Source: Dactylorhiza incarnata (lineage: Eukaryota; Streptophyta; Magnoliopsida; Asparagales; Orchidaceae). Taken from it: a stretch of 64,000 nucleotides of DNA. Under the pieces are notes generated by a model that was not told where the DNA came from, did not search any database, and saw only the letters and a program-made list of their open reading frames with translations. The position numbers and the translations under genes were made by a program. Location of the stretch: assembly GCA_033032865.1 (NCBI GenBank), contig JAWHQI010000239.1, positions 4,026,501-4,090,500 of the forward strand, read 5' to 3'. This document shows positions 44,138 through 56,966 of the stretch, in pieces. Position 1 is the stretch's first letter, and each line of letters begins with the position of its first letter.

Positions 44138-45941
44138 TGTAACACCCCGGTTTTCTCACTACTGTGAAGGCAAGAATTTTGTACTGGAAACTAGCACACA
44201 GCAGTAGCACCACCGCTGGAGGTAGATATATCGTCAAGACGATATCGATGGGGCATAAAGATGCTAACACAGGGCGGTAGCCTCTACCATTGGCGGTAGT
44301 TTTATCGACGGGAAGTCTAGTTATATCATCAGGTAGCTTAGCTGGGTCATCGAGTGTATATCGTTGAGAGAATATCGACGAGATGCTTGCGCCGGGCGGT
44401 AGCACTACCGCTGGCGGTAGGGCTTCACATTGACATGAGTCCCAGTTCCATCGAGAGAACAAGGTGGTGTGCTAGTGGTTAAGTCCAAATGCTAGCGCGG
44501 CGTGATAGCGCTACCGCCGGGCGGTAACTTATGGGAAAGATCTGAGAAATAGAGATCGTGGTTGTTGAATCTTCAGGGTTTCGTTCCAACGACAAGGAGA
44601 TGTTCGGAGATATTATAAGGCTTGACTAGAGTAAGTTCTATCCTTATTATTTCAAGTTATTTCTCTCTCCAATCTTGAGAAAGAGGAAAGCCAAGGAGGA
44701 ATAAGGAGACTCTTTCTGCCATTGACGGAGCTCCAAAGCTCCGAATCGTGAGCCATTTCCAGATCCACTGAGAGCAGCCCGGTGCGATTCTTTCGTTCGG
44801 ACTAAAATCTCAGATTCATGGCGCCAAAGAGAGCGGCAAGGGTAACAATCATTCCTCCTGGTTTTAGTATGTATTTTGGCCCTTTCATCACTTTTCTATG
44901 CTTGCATAAGTTTGTCTCTTTCACTAATTAGTGAAGTGTAGAACTTCCTATAGTTCTTCGGAACTCCATGTTGATTGTGTTCATTCCCGACATTTATTGT
45001 ATGTAGAAATCTAGTAGTCGTACAAATTTAGGCATTTGTGTGAAGCCTACCCATGACCGTAAGCCCGGATCGGCGATGTTTGATTGTGACGTGCATTTAG
45101 GTTAAGCCTAGAATGCGTGCCAGAGAATGACTCCGTCAAAAATGTCATCGTATTGTAGTACTTGAGTTTTAGGTGTCTTTTGGAGAGCCTAAAGGAAGCC
45201 CCATGCTTGGGTTGTAGTTAAATGCAAACCTTCACTACGAGTTTTGAAGTGGATTCGCCTTGTACCTCCTTCATTGGTTATGTTTGTGAAGCCTATGTTC
45301 CCTTGGAAAGATTAGGTGTGTAGCTTGTCTTTTGTGTGACACTTGTATGTGTTAAACCCTTATGGGTCAAAGCAAAGCCATACCCGCGTCATGCGATAGA
45401 TGAGAGGTCCCAACCTCTCGTACGTTGTGTGATCATGGGATAGGCAGGGGACGGTGTTCAACTAGATTGGCCAAAAGCTCTTCTTCCCACCTAAGTTTGT
45501 ATTACCTAGGGTGGTGTTGGTACTTGTGAAAGGGTACTTGGGAGACATGCCTTGTGTGCATGAAATGCGTGGTGCTAAGTACCCACATTTGTTGGTTATG
45601 AATTGTTGTTATGTTAGCCTCATGCAGTTGCTTAGGCGGTTGTGGGGATCCTCTGAGTGAACCCAACCAACATCATGTGCATACCTAGGTTCCCTCTACT
45701 TTGATGCTCAACCTAGAAGAGTGATTGTGCTTGAAACCGCACCATATGTAGTGTAGTTGCACCTTCTTTATATGATTACATGTTGCATGTACGACTTGCT
45801 TGCTGGTTACGTGCCCCACCCCTAAGCCGGCTATAATTGTCGGTGGGGGGGATCGTTACGTGATTTGTGGTCAGCTCATAGCTGACCCTCGTTTACCTCT
45901 TATTTGTGGATGGTGCATGTGCTGGTGAGCCTAGCAGAAAG
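44138..45941 (+). repeat. Plus chromovirus 3' LTR, first part
   Basis: Starts TGTAACACCCCGG. The first 400 bp hold a dense cluster of CGGTAG/CTACCG words (44205-44530), then a TATA-like ATTATAAGG (44612-44620). The rest is noncoding. Cut at 45941 by the Sirevirus-like insertion; resumes at 54104. Confidence 0.85.
44205..44530. promoter_or_regulatory. CGGTAG/CTACCGC word cluster in U3
   Basis: AGCACCACCGCTGGAGGTAG (about 44205), GGGCGGTAGCCTCTACC (about 44273), GGCGGTAGCACTACCGCTGG (about 44395) and GCGCTACCGCCGGGCGGTAA (about 44508), with ATATCGTC/GACGATAT pieces between them. About 80 bp upstream of the TATA-like box. Confidence 0.8.
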
Positions 45942-47097
45942 TGTTGTATCTTTAGGCGCCCTTAGAGGGGGTGAATAAGGGTTTTTGAAAGCTTTAAGAT
46001 TTTAAGAAAACCTTTTGATATTTTATATAAGGTAAATTTAATCAAAGGTAGAGAGCAAGAAATCAATTTTATTGAATAAAAAAAGACATGATTATCGTTT
46101 CTAAAATTGATTACAAAAATGGATTTCTATGACGCTAGAAATCAAAGGCGAATATAAAAGACTCTTTGTTTTCTATACCGACTCTTCTCACTAAGAACCA
46201 GTTGGCTTTATCCGATCTCTCCCCAGATACAGCCTCAAGCTGCTCTATCCTTTCTATCCCAAGAAAGGCCTCGAGCACCACCTAGAACTACGCCCTAGAC
46301 CTACTCGCCAACAACCTCGGCAAATTCCCAATAAGTCGCACACGGACCTAATCGCCAACAACCGCGGTGAATTCACTAACCGATTACAAAGATAAAGGTG
46401 TTACAAAATAAAAGACAAATATAAAACTCCATATGAGGTAATCTAAAGGAGACGTTGAAGATCATTGAAGTCGAAGTGTGCGTTCTTCACATTGAGTCAG
46501 CGTTGATCCAGTCCACCTTTGATTCATTCTTTTGAAATTGAATGGGAGATCCTTTGTGGTGTGAAAATACGACCCTCACAAATAATTCAGTGTGTTGTAA
46601 TAGGGCTCCTCGCCATGGATGATTGAAGAGAACGCATCCCACATATTTATAGGACAGAAAGCCAACATCAGCGTTAAGGCTAACGCCAGGCATTGACTCT
46701 GTATAGAAATAACTTAATGGCTCAAATCTTCAAATCAAGAAGAAGATTCTGCATCTTTGGAAACATTCATTATGGGCAACCTTAATGCTGGCGTTGAGGC
46801 TAACGCATGGCGTTAAGCCAAATCATTCCCAAAATGCTCCTACAATCACGGCAGCTTCCCTCCATGTCATTTTCATCTTGGTGGGAATGAAAGTCAACGC
46901 CGACGTTAAGTCCTAATGCCTGGCGTTAGACCACATTCTTGTTTTCAGCTTGTGAGCAAGTCCAGACCAACACTACATCATCCTAATGTCATTTTTGTTT
47001 GAACCTGCCTGCTAAAAAGACAATGGCAAACTAGATCAAATACAAGTAGGATTTGTTATTATCAAACCAAAGGGATGCAGAAAACTACGTTCCAATA
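45942..47097 (-). repeat. Sirevirus-like 3' LTR
   Basis: Plus-strand start TGTTGTATC, end GTTCCAATA. Contains words of the TAACGCC/GGCGTTA type at about 46671-46697, 46785-46820 and 46898-46935, next to TATA (minus, 46642-46653). Confidence 0.9.
46642..46653 (-). promoter_or_regulatory. TATA box, Sirevirus-like LTR
   Basis: Minus-strand CCTATAAATATG with GCCTTAACGCTGATGTTGGC just upstream (minus). The other LTR has CCAATAAATAGG at 53653-53664. Confidence 0.7.
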
Positions 47098-47360
47098 ATC
47101 TCCCCATTTTGATAATAACAAATCCAATTAAGATAAATTAGATTCAGATATAAAAGATGTGTTTTTATAAAAAGGTATGATACTATGCTACAAAGAGATT
47201 TTAATATCAAATTATATTTAGAGATGTGTGCTCCCCCTATTTACGTGCTCCCCCTTATGTATGCTCTCATAGCCTAGATTTATGCTCCCCCTTAATCTAG
47301 TGAATCCTACTTCTTAATTATTAAGATTTATCATTTTATTCTCCCCCTTTTGTTATTAGC
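47098..47360 (-). other. Multiple polypurine tracts
   Basis: Minus-strand purine runs AAAATGGGGAGAT (next to the LTR) and AAGGGGGAG-type runs at about 47232, 47249, 47285 and 47341. Repeated polypurine tracts before the 3' LTR are a known Sirevirus hallmark. Confidence 0.75.
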
Positions 47361-49989
47361 AAAAGTGGATGGAGTGAAACAAAACTAGGATAAGGAGGTG
47401 AAAGTTGGGACAACTAAGAGAGGATTAAGAGTTTTGTGGGAAATAGAGTAAGTCATCGAGCTAAGAGAGAGTAGCACATCGGAAAAAGAAAGGGATAAGC
47501 ATGAGTAATAACATCCCATGTACTTTACCAAGCCATTCTACCACTTGTTAGAAAATAATGAACAAAAGAGTTTGAAAGATAACACTTGATGAAAACAATG
47601 AAAAAGAGTTTGAAAGACTCAAGTGAAGAAGAGACCTTAAAAAGCATGAAAAAGGCATGGTAAAATTACTTGATCAAATCAATAATGCGGAAAAGGAAGG
47701 TAACTAAGATGAGTAAAAGAAAATTATTTTTGTTATGGTTTGACAATATCCACAATATTTCTAGACTTTTCATATAAAATGAGCATTATCCTTGAAAAAT
47801 TTTCACAACTAATAAGCAAGCATGATTTAACATATTCAAAAAGATAATAGCTACAATGTAACTAATTCGTATTTCAGGTAAAGAGAATATTGTAGAAATC
47901 ATGCGTTGCAATCTAGTGATTTTACTTCAGTTTTGTGAGAATCATGTAACGATGCATTAGGATCCAATTCTCATGAGTAGAAGCTTTATAAAAAAACAAT
48001 GTTGCATGAAAATAGTGTTTTGATAAGAGTGTACAAGTGATATAATCAAAATACATGACATATGTAAGGGAATAGTAAAAACAATATTAAGATTGAAATC
48101 ATATAATTACTTTGACACATCAATTCTAGAATTAAATTTCAAAGCACAATAAACTGTACAACTACCAAGGTGCTTCGCCCACACAATGCTCATTAAGACT
48201 TATTAGGGAGCAAAATATTGCTTGGGGGATCACATAAGTATTTTCTTATAAATTTTTATTTTGAGTGATCTGGTGTACAAATAGAAGTGATACAGAAAAA
48301 TTGTTTGCACAAGACACTTTACAATTCTTTCCAAGGTGCTCAACCTCATAATGCTCATTAATACTTATCAGGAGGGTGAGTAGTGCTTGGTGGAGTTATC
48401 TTTGTCATTTTATTTAATATATTTTTTTTTGGGGGGGGGGGGGGGGGGGGGGGGGACAAAGGTCTCCAAATTCACTTGTTTTGCAAACACTAACAATATT
48501 GAAATAACACTTTTATATGTGCAAGAAATTTATTGTTTGAAAGAATGTGTAGGTAATTTAGACATACAACTTAATATGTTAAAACTATTACACTACACAA
48601 TCATGCAAGACTAAGATTATGAGCACGGGTAGATTACCAAAATAGTGAGTGAATGAATCATTGAATAACATAAAACATTACTCATACTTAGAGGCATATT
48701 AGACAATCTTACACAATTTTCTATAGACCATTTCATTGCACATAATAAGATTAAGGTCAAGGCATGACAAGATAAAACAATGTTTAGGAAACTTGAAATA
48801 AAAATTAGACATTGAAGAAAATCTTTAAGAGGATGTCTTATCAATTTTGACCATTTGTGATAAAAAGTACTAAGACGTTTGCTCGTTTGAAGTCATATAG
48901 TCAAACCATAATTTTGTAAATATTTAAAACAAACAAATGGCAAAAACATATTTTTCAACATTTTGAATTATTTAAAAAAAATTGTATTTTGAAATAAAAC
49001 AAAAAAATTCCAAATCTGAGAAAACAAACAGAGAAAAATGCATGAGAAAAATATCATAAGCATTTTAGAAAAAATAGAATGGAAATTGGACTAAAGAAGC
49101 TAACGTCTGATGTTGACATCTTAACGCCTAAACAAACCACTATTTCCTTAGGTCTTGGAAAAAAAATTCTTTGACTTAGAGTAGATATATATAGGCCTTC
49201 TTATTGTAGAAATTTCAGAGAATTTAGAGATGATTAGAAGGCTTTTGAAGCAAGTTTTTGGTAGTTTTTTTAAAAGTTTTTTTTATTTTTATTAGATTTT
49301 CAAATACTTGTGTTTTACAAAATTATCAAAGCTCAAAATAATAAAATATCCAAAACACAAGATAAGCATGTTCGATCAAAACAAGAATTCATAAAAAGTG
49401 TAATCATAATGAGTGCATGCAAAATATATGATATATGTATGACCTAGATTATAATCCCTAACTATATGGCTACACACTAGCCCCATACTAAGTGACGAAT
49501 GGGCATGAGGAGCTGCACGTATGTCGTAGGTTGGGGTTGTTAATCCCATATGCACACACTAGAGAATGATCAACCTAGCACTCATTCCCCTCAGTGTCTC
49601 ACAATGCCCCATTGGAACCCTCCCCGGTTAAGGACAAGACATGACATATAGGTTAGGTCTTCTAGTGTGTACAATCCTACGCCCTCGCTATTGTGACACA
49701 CATAATTTGGGTGAATGATCATGGACATCCTAAGCATTTAATCATATGGAAACAATTTAAAAACTATGGCTTTTATGAGAGATTGATTTCAAATTGTATT
49801 TGATTTTAAAATCACATAGTTATTATGAATTTTATCTTTCAATTGTTCTACCATTTTTACAAATAATTCATTATGGCAATAAAAGATAACAAGCATGGGT
49901 GATAATATTTATAAGTTGGTAATGCTAGAATGATGAGTTTGAATGTAATGTTATGTCCAAATCTATTTTCAAATATATGTTCAAAGGAA
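47361..49989. other. Noncoding interior of gag-only element
   Basis: A/T-rich with no domain on either strand. Features: a duplicated block with AATGCTCATTAA (about 48187 and 48350, near CCAAGGTGCT), a T-run followed by about 26 G at 48422-48455, and a GC-richer block at 49440-49740 of unknown origin. Frames at 48387-48614 and 48617-48844 carry no recognisable motif. Confidence 0.7.
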
Positions 49990-50946
49990 CTCTATGTTCA
50001 AATCTCGCCTCATCTGAATGCGCTGTAAGGAAATCAAATTCCATCTTTTGTAATTCTATTTCTACATTACAATTGCTACAAACTACTAAGCATAAAATTA
50101 AGAAATTGAAAAATGATAATTACAAATTATGTTTAGAAAATGAAAGTCTAAAAGCAAAAGTAAATATAAAATCAAACTTTAATGTATCTAGTCTTACACC
50201 TTGCCCTTTAGCTGAAAATACCATACCGTGTTTTGATTGCAATATACTTAAAGAAAAACTCAAGGTATTTGAAAAGGAGCTTTCTACTACAAAAGAAAAA
50301 AAGTTTACAAAATTCATCTTTGGAAAATGAATGTGCGATGTGCAAAAATTATAAAATGGAAATTAAAGAGATGGATGAAACAATTGAGGAATTAAGAAAT
50401 AACTATCAAACTCACATTGATTTCATTGTCACCACTCTTAAAAATGGCACAATTACGTATAATAAAGCTAGGCATAATCTTAAGATCAAGAATAATGAAT
50501 TATAAACAAAAAACAACTTGGTTAAGGCTGTTATGAATAAAAATTTACAACACATTAATTCACAACATCAAGCAATGTACAAAAGCAAGTTGAATATGAA
50601 TATGAATATCTTGACTAAGCCTAATAATGGGAGTAAGAAACACAAAGTATTTGTAAATCCAAATCCAAATCACTATTATTTACAAAATCATTTTTCTCTC
50701 AACATAAAATTGAAAATGAATCAATTTCCTATAAACAATGTTTTAAGAAATCATCATGGAAATTTGAATTATAAAAACATTAAGTCAAGGTATGAATGGA
50801 TACCCATACTTAAGAATGATGAATAAATGTCAATTGAAAGGGTCCACTCATCCTTGTCTCCCCAAAATCCAACATGATGTATTTGGTACCCAAAGGAATC
50901 ATCCCACTTGGTCCTCTTTGGATACCTAAATCTCTTATTCATTAGG
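49990..50946 (+). pseudogene. gag: Gag C-terminal half in inverted orientation
   Basis: Plus strand, against the element's minus orientation. It parallels the gag at 60720-61535: STLQLLQTTKHKIKKLKNDN (coiled coil) and CAMCKNYKMEIKEMDE followed by YNKARHNLKIKNNEL, then a remnant of the WVPKG ending reading CIWYPKES. A frame change at about 50310 and stops at about 50503, 50824 and 50878 break it. Its displaced orientation is best explained by inversion within the element. Confidence 0.85.
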
Positions 50947-52430
50947 TATCATATAATTGCATGAAGTGGAAACAAATCAAAAATGAATTCCATTACTCTA
51001 CTTCATGATATGCTTAAATTGTTTCTGTTTGCTTATTTTTTTTGTCCTTTCTTGAGCCAACATGCTAAGGTCACTCTATATAACATGTGATATGACTTTT
51101 CACACATTAAGCCTAAATTTATTAATAAATCAAATTGAATAAAATTAAATAAAAAGTCATATAATTTATCAAATGATCTATATATTGTTCTATTTTTATC
51201 CTTCTAAATTTATTACCTATAAAAGTCTCGTATCATCATTGTAAGTTAAATTCTAAATGTGTTATATGATGTTATCAAGACTAATGAAGTAATTGTCAAA
51301 ATGGATAAAAGGAGTATTAGGGGTCTTAGGCTAAAAGTATAAAATGCGCAAATTTTTGTTTATTTATTGAATATCCTTGTGTTATTTGATAGCCCCTATA
51401 ATGTTTAACCATAATCATGAAAAATTAGAATTGAAAATTGAAAAAAAAAACATGTTTTAAATAAATGAAAAGTTCACTGTTTGCTAGCGCCTGTCGTTAG
51501 TTACTAACGCTGGCGATAGCATAATTATACTGAAAATTCTGATTTCTCTAAATATTAATTTCTGTAAAATTATATTACTACGTTAATTACTATTCTCTTC
51601 TACTTAAAAAAAACTTATATATGTTTTGATCATATTCACATAAAATAAAAAAAAATAAAGAGAAAGTGCAATACTCTTTGCAAATGACCAATAACATCCT
51701 CACAATTAATTTTCCAATATAAATAGTTAAAATATATATGAATAATTTATCATATGATGAAGTAAAAGATAATATATCTATCTCATGTTTAAAGTTTTCA
51801 ACTCATCATAAGAATTAATGATCTTATAAAAATTCTTATAATAAACACAACTAGAATTGATTCCAATATTTTCATAACTTGTTTTACGTTTGAATTATGT
51901 CTTGAATTTGCATGTATCTCATTCTTGTCAAGACCTTAGAATCAACCTTATACTTATTGAAAATAACTCACAAGATTAATTCACGTCATTCTAGGTCTAT
52001 GAACATTTAGGTTGAAGCTTCATTTTAAATACATGCAAATCAATCATATGCTTGTAATCTTTACATAACACTACACCTTGTTACCATAACTTTTCATTCT
52101 AGCATCATCATTAATTCTAAGTAGATATCAATGTCGATTCTAGTTGTATCATGCCAGGTTATGTTAAAGAAAAATAGAATAATGAAATTTGAAATCCAAG
52201 AAAATTATTTATAAATATTTTGTTTAATATTAAAAAATTCAAAGAGAAAATTTACAAAAACCTTTCAAAATAAAAAAAACTATTTTCTCACTATATTCAT
52301 CATTTCACCTTACAATCTTTCTATTATGTATTGTGTATGCATGTATCTCACTTATTTATAGACCATAGAATCATCTTTATATTAATAAGAACAAATAAAT
52401 AGAATCATCACTTCATTCTAGGTCTAAAAA
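50947..52430. other. Noncoding part of the inverted segment
   Basis: Resembles 61560-61720 of the right-hand element in the first 250 bp (CTTCATGATATGCTTAAAT, TATAACATGTGATATG). At 51484-51522 it has GCTAGCGCCTGTCGTTAG and CTAACGCTGGCGATAGC. No ORF; the antisense gene found in the right-hand element is absent. Confidence 0.7.
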
Positions 52431-52902
52431 TTCATCTTTATCTTCCTCTTCCATAGATGAGTTGTCATCATCTCTTCCGCTTGATGAGCATTCCATGGAT
52501 CCTTCAGAAGAGGATTTTGCTTTATTGCCTATGCAAACTTGCCTATTCTCCAGGTCTTACGATTGTACCGTGCTTGTAGAGGGAGAATCATAAGTTTTTT
52601 CAAGAAATGTCCAAATCTCATAAGCAGTGGTAAAGTATAAATAAGTTTGAAAATGTTTTGATCTAGCACAAAATAGACTATTTATAGATTTCTCATTTAA
52701 AACCATTTCATTTCTATTTAATACACTTGATGGATTTTCAATAGTAATATTCCAAACTTTTTCATCTAAAGATTTAAGAAAAATTTTCATTAATATTTTC
52801 CACCCATTATAATTTTTTGCCCAGAAATAAAGGTGGTGCTAAAGATTTTTCATTTAATAAAAAATCATCCCCTCTATTGGATACGAGATCATGAAGCACC
52901 AT
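52430..52902 (-). pseudogene. gag: Gag N-terminal part, Sirevirus-like
   Basis: Minus strand, ATG at 52902. Early residues LNEKSLAPPLFLGK are followed by a one-base frameshift in an A run. Then MKIFLKSLDEKVWNITIE and TAYEIWTFLEKTYDSPS, the N-terminal fold of Copia gag (W..., then EIW..L...Y). After TVQS a stop, then in-frame relics similar to 60640-60710. Homology to the right-hand gag ends at about 52430, the inversion edge. Confidence 0.85.
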
Positions 52903-52937
52903 TATTCCCGGTGGTGAAAACATTTTGGAATAACCTA

Positions 52938-52949
52938 GCTCTGATACCA
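52938..52949 (-). other. Primer binding site, initiator-Met type
   Basis: Minus-strand TGGTATCAGAGC, 2 bp after the 5' LTR. Confidence 0.9.
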
Positions 52950-52951
52950 CT

Positions 52952-54098
52952 TGTTGGATCTTTAGGTGCCCTTAAAGGGGGGTGAATAAGGGTTTTTTAA
53001 AGCTTTAAGATCTTAAGAAAACCTTTTGATATTTATATGAAGTAAATTTAATCAAAGGTAGAGAGGAAGAAATAAATTTTATTGAATAAAAAAAGTCATG
53101 ATTATCATTTCTAAAATTGATTACAAAAATGGATTTCAATGACGCTAGAAATCAGAGGCGAATATAAAAAAACTCTTTGGTTTTCTATACCGACTCTTCT
53201 CACTCAGAACTGATTAGCTTTATCCAGTCTCTCCCCAGATACGACCTCAAGTCGCTCTAGCTTTTCCATCCCATGAAAGGCCTTTAGCACCCCCTAGATC
53301 TACGCCCTAGACCTAGTCACCAACAACCACGGCAAATTCCCCCAATGTTGCACACGGACCTAGTCACCAACAACCACGGTGAATTCACGAACTAATTACA
53401 AAGATAAAGGTGTTACAATATAAAAGAAAAATATATAACTCCCTATGAGGTAATCTAAAGGAGACGCTGAAGATCGTTGAAGTCAAGCGTGCGTTCTTCA
53501 CGTTAAGTTACCATTGATCCAATCCTCCTTTGATTTCTTCTTTTGAAATTGAACGGGAGATCCTTTGTGGTGTTGAAATACGACCCTCACAAATAATTCA
53601 GAGTGGTGGAATAGGGCTCATTGGCATGGATGATTGAAGAGAACGAACCCCACCTATTTATTGGATAGGAAGCTAACGCCAGCATTAAGGCTAACGCCAT
53701 AAGTTGTCTCTGTATGGAAATAACTTGATATCTTGAATCTTCAAATCAGGAAGGAGATTCTACAAGTTTGAAAACATTCATTTTAGGTAACCTTAATGCT
53801 GGCGTTGAAGATAACGCCTGGCGTTAAGCCAAATCATTCCCAAAAGTCTCCTGCAATTACAGCAGCTTCCCTCCATGTCATTTTCATCTTGGTGGGAACG
53901 AATGTCAATGCCGGCGTTAAGTTCTGATGCCCGGCATTAGACCACATTCTTCTTTTCAGCTTATGAGCAAGTTCAACAGCATCCTAATGTCATTTTTCTT
54001 CAAACCTGCATGCTAAAAGCACAATGACAAACTAGATCAAATACAAGTAGGATTTGTTATTCTCAAACCAAATGGATGCGGAAAACCATGTTCCAGCA
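52952..54098 (-). repeat. Sirevirus-like 5' LTR
   Basis: Plus-strand start TGTTGGATC, end GTTCCAGCA. Words at about 53671-53701, 53795-53828 and 53908-53942, next to TATA (53653-53664, minus). Confidence 0.9.
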
Positions 54099-54103
54099 GA
54101 AAG

Positions 54104-54440
54104 TAGCGGGCTGAAGCCATTTGTTGTGTTGTCCCTTGAAGGCCAGCCTTTATTTTACTACTTTCCCTGAATTGTTGTCATGCATGCCGATGCATGTTGT
54201 TAAGCTATTTATATTGTTGAATATAAGGCCTTAAGGCCATAACTTAATTGTGGCATTCCTGAGATAGTGGACATTCTGAAAGTAATATTTATTGACAGCT
54301 TCCACTTATGCTTTGCGTATACTCTGGTGTAGTTCTTCTCTATTTATCATCTTTTAACATCTAGCTAGTGTGTTCAATATGGCGTGGGGTCCCGATAAGA
54401 TCATTGAGACAGAATGTTGTAGGTTGGGCGGACCTACTAT
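54104..54440 (+). repeat. Plus chromovirus 3' LTR, end part
   Basis: Continues 45941. Near its end CAATATGGCGTGGGGTCCC and GGGCGGACCTACTATA resemble the end of the minus chromovirus LTR (ATATGGTGTGGGGTCCC, then CGGACCTACT). The exact end is uncertain. Confidence 0.65.
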
Positions 54441-54571
54441 ACCTTTTTAGTATGCGGGGATGTGTACGACTCTACTTGGGGGTCATTTTGGCCAAATTCA
54501 TACACCAATAGGCCACACATCACCTGAAGACTATTGATAGAGCCCAGTATGTCATGAACTTTACAAAGTAA

Positions 54572-55012
54572 TTGAATTTGTGGGATGTGCTTCCCCTCAT
54601 GGAGTTGATATCGCGCGTGTATGAGATAAATTTGAAGATGCTCCTTTCCTTCAAGATGACCCGGGATATTCACACCGAGCATGGGAAGGAGTTCCATTTG
54701 GTTGTTCCCCCGCTTGCCCCCATTGTTGCTGATGCCCTTACTGATGAGGAGCTCAAGCCAGTGTTGCCGATTTTCTGTGGAGAGTAGCATGAGGTGCAAC
54801 AGAGGAGGCATCAGGGAAGTCTGAGCTTTGATGTGCAATATATTGAATATCATGAGAGATTCTTGCGGATGAAGGAGGCAAATTTCTACACCCACGAGGA
54901 GACTTTCCACTTAGGAGATCATATGGGGTCAAACCCGTCGCAGCCAACGAGACGTTCCTTTACCTCTCATCTCTACGGGGTACCTCCATCCGCTTCCCCT
55001 AGTGATGAATGA
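54572..55012 (+). pseudogene. Unrecognised ORF remnant of element B
   Basis: One frame of 147 codons with a TAG at 54785-54787. Residues include SRVYEINLKMLLSFKMTRDI, EELKPVLPIF and FYTHEETFHLGDHMG. I recognise no domain. Location matches that of the acidic ORF in element A, though I see no sequence likeness between them. It may be the end of an env-like or extra ORF of an Athila-type element. Confidence 0.4.
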
Positions 55013-56950
55013 TTGGGTATCTTTTGTGATAATGCCAAGTGAGTCATATTTTTATGTGTTATATTTTTTTTGTCTGAGAAAATTTTATTTTCTACACTCT
55101 GACTATCAGATTTTATATATTTTTTATCAGTGACTTGTTCACTTTTGTACACTACTCTGGTTGTGAATTTTTTCTTTTGTTGTGCTTATGTTGTTTATTC
55201 TATTTTTCTCGGATCTTGTATCTATCCAATTTTCTTTTCTTTTTGCATGTTGCATGGGTCCAGCTGGGAAGCTTACAAGCTGTCTAGTTGAATTTTTTTG
55301 AGTGTTTTACCATGCTTTTATGTTTTTCTAACATAATGTAGTTCCATTTTTTGTGTTTTGTAGGACAAGAGTTCCCGTTATCATCGTCTTGACCACGTTG
55401 TTGTGCACTCTTGATTGGGGCTACACATTGGGACACATCAAATGCACTCCCTTGTATTGGGTAACACGCTCCTACTCACCTCCTTACTTTTTATTTCATA
55501 TGCATTGAGGACAATACATCATTTAATTCTAGAGGTAGTATCGTGTGACCACTTCACCATGTAGTTCACACACATCCATAGTGTCAATCAACCCTTTTTT
55601 GAATATTTTAGTTTAAATTCAGCACCCACAAAATTTGTTTATCAAAACTTTGTTTGTTTCTTAGTACAACTACTTTATTTCATTAGTGACTAGTTTGTTA
55701 AATATTCAAATCAATTTTGTGCTTTAGTAGTGTGCATTTGGTCTAGGATAAAATGTTGTTTAAACCATTTCTCTAGGCATAGTTCTTGTGTAGATCATTT
55801 TACATTATATTTGTGTGTAATAGTCACTTCTAAGTAGAATATCGTTGCGTCCAACCAATAGTGGAGGATGTGTGTAGCGAGCTGATAGAGAGATATTATT
55901 TGATCGGGATGAAAGGGTTTCCTTTCTCAGTGTTTAGAACATGCCCCTAGGGATCCTCGAAGCATGCGCATAGGTCATTTCAATTTCATGAAAATGATCC
56001 AGGTCTTCCTTTGGATAGCTTGAGCTTTTGCATCCTATCCTATATTCACTACCATTGCATACCCCCAATTGAGCCTTACACCATCCCTTTATATCACCCC
56101 CACTTTCAATTCACCAAAGCCTAAAATCCCATTCTATTTTCACACATAAATTTGAGCTTTATTTCAAAATTCTAATTTGTTTTGGTGTGATGTTTTACAT
56201 GTAACTTTGTGAATGAAAGTGGAATTGGAAAAAAATTGATTAGGGGATAGGAGGATAAAATTCACTATCCCTAATTTTTGGGTGCAACTTTAATTTGAGA
56301 AAATAAGAAAATAAAAAGGAATAATGTTATAAAGAAAAATATGAAATGAAGAAATAGTTATTTTTATTTATGTTTGTCTAGTGAGAGTGACCCCTTATTT
56401 TGTTGAATAAGTTTGGGGTGTCACTTCTTCGTGTTTCTCTTTGGTAGAATTGTTGATTCAACGCTCATTCCTATTGTTTAGGTGTAATTTTTAAAAGTCA
56501 TCATGTTTATCTTATTGATTATCCTCACTCTAAACCTAAGCCTTCGCATTCATCCTAATATAAGTCCTAGTGATTCATGAGTTCTCACATTACCGGTGTA
56601 GTGGAGAGGATGTGATCAGGCAAGTTTATGTCCGCTATCATTGATGGATTTCTTTGGAGGTTGCCCCGTAGTCACGTGATTCTAATATAGATCTCAGTAG
56701 CTTCGCTACTTTCTCCTCGTAATATCTAGGATGCACCTATTATTCTAGTATGAAGTGATTAGTATGCATATGATATTTTGTTAAAAGATTTCTAAATTCT
56801 TGTTATGGTTAGATGGATTGTTTAATATCATTTTATTCAGCACATGCAAATAACTTCTCTGTTTATTTTCCATTTCATGATTGAATTTCTCATTTACCTC
56901 CTTATTGCTCAATGGGTAGAGTGGTTAACTCAGAATGAGCAAATGTTTAT
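55013..56950 (+). other. Noncoding 3' tail of element B
   Basis: T-rich; no ORF. Parallels the tail of element A in several blocks. Confidence 0.65.
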
Positions 56951-56966
56951 GTGTGGGGGTAACAGA

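Larger units (their letters stand above)
45942..54098 (-). mobile_element. Gag-only Sirevirus-like Copia element
   Basis: 8.16 kb, target duplication GAAAG at 45937-45941 and 54099-54103, LTRs 45942-47097 and 52952-54098. Minus-strand primer site TGGTATCAGAGC (52938-52949) and several polypurine tracts before the 3' LTR (47098-47360), as in Sireviruses. Inside are only pieces of gag: the N-terminal part on the minus strand and the C-terminal part on the plus strand, indicating an internal inversion (about 49990-52430). No protease, integrase, reverse transcriptase or RNase H is detectable, so it would depend on other elements. About 15 substitutions in the first 230 LTR bases. Confidence 0.9.
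54450..56966 (+). mobile_element. Athila-like element B, 3' internal part
   Basis: Similar to element A in the order of noncoding blocks after 55740 (GAAGCATGCGCATAGG; CACCAAAGCCTAAAATC; GTAGTGGAGAGGATG). Has GCATTGAGGACAATAC (about 55503) typical of Athila tails, and ends with GTGTGGGGGTAACAGA before an LTR-like start. The left limit meets the chromovirus LTR; gag-pol is absent. Confidence 0.65.

Noticed and set aside
48617..48844. Hydrophobic 75-codon frame on the minus strand
   Set aside because: Isolated in A/T-rich noncoding DNA, no motif, no counterpart in the related element.
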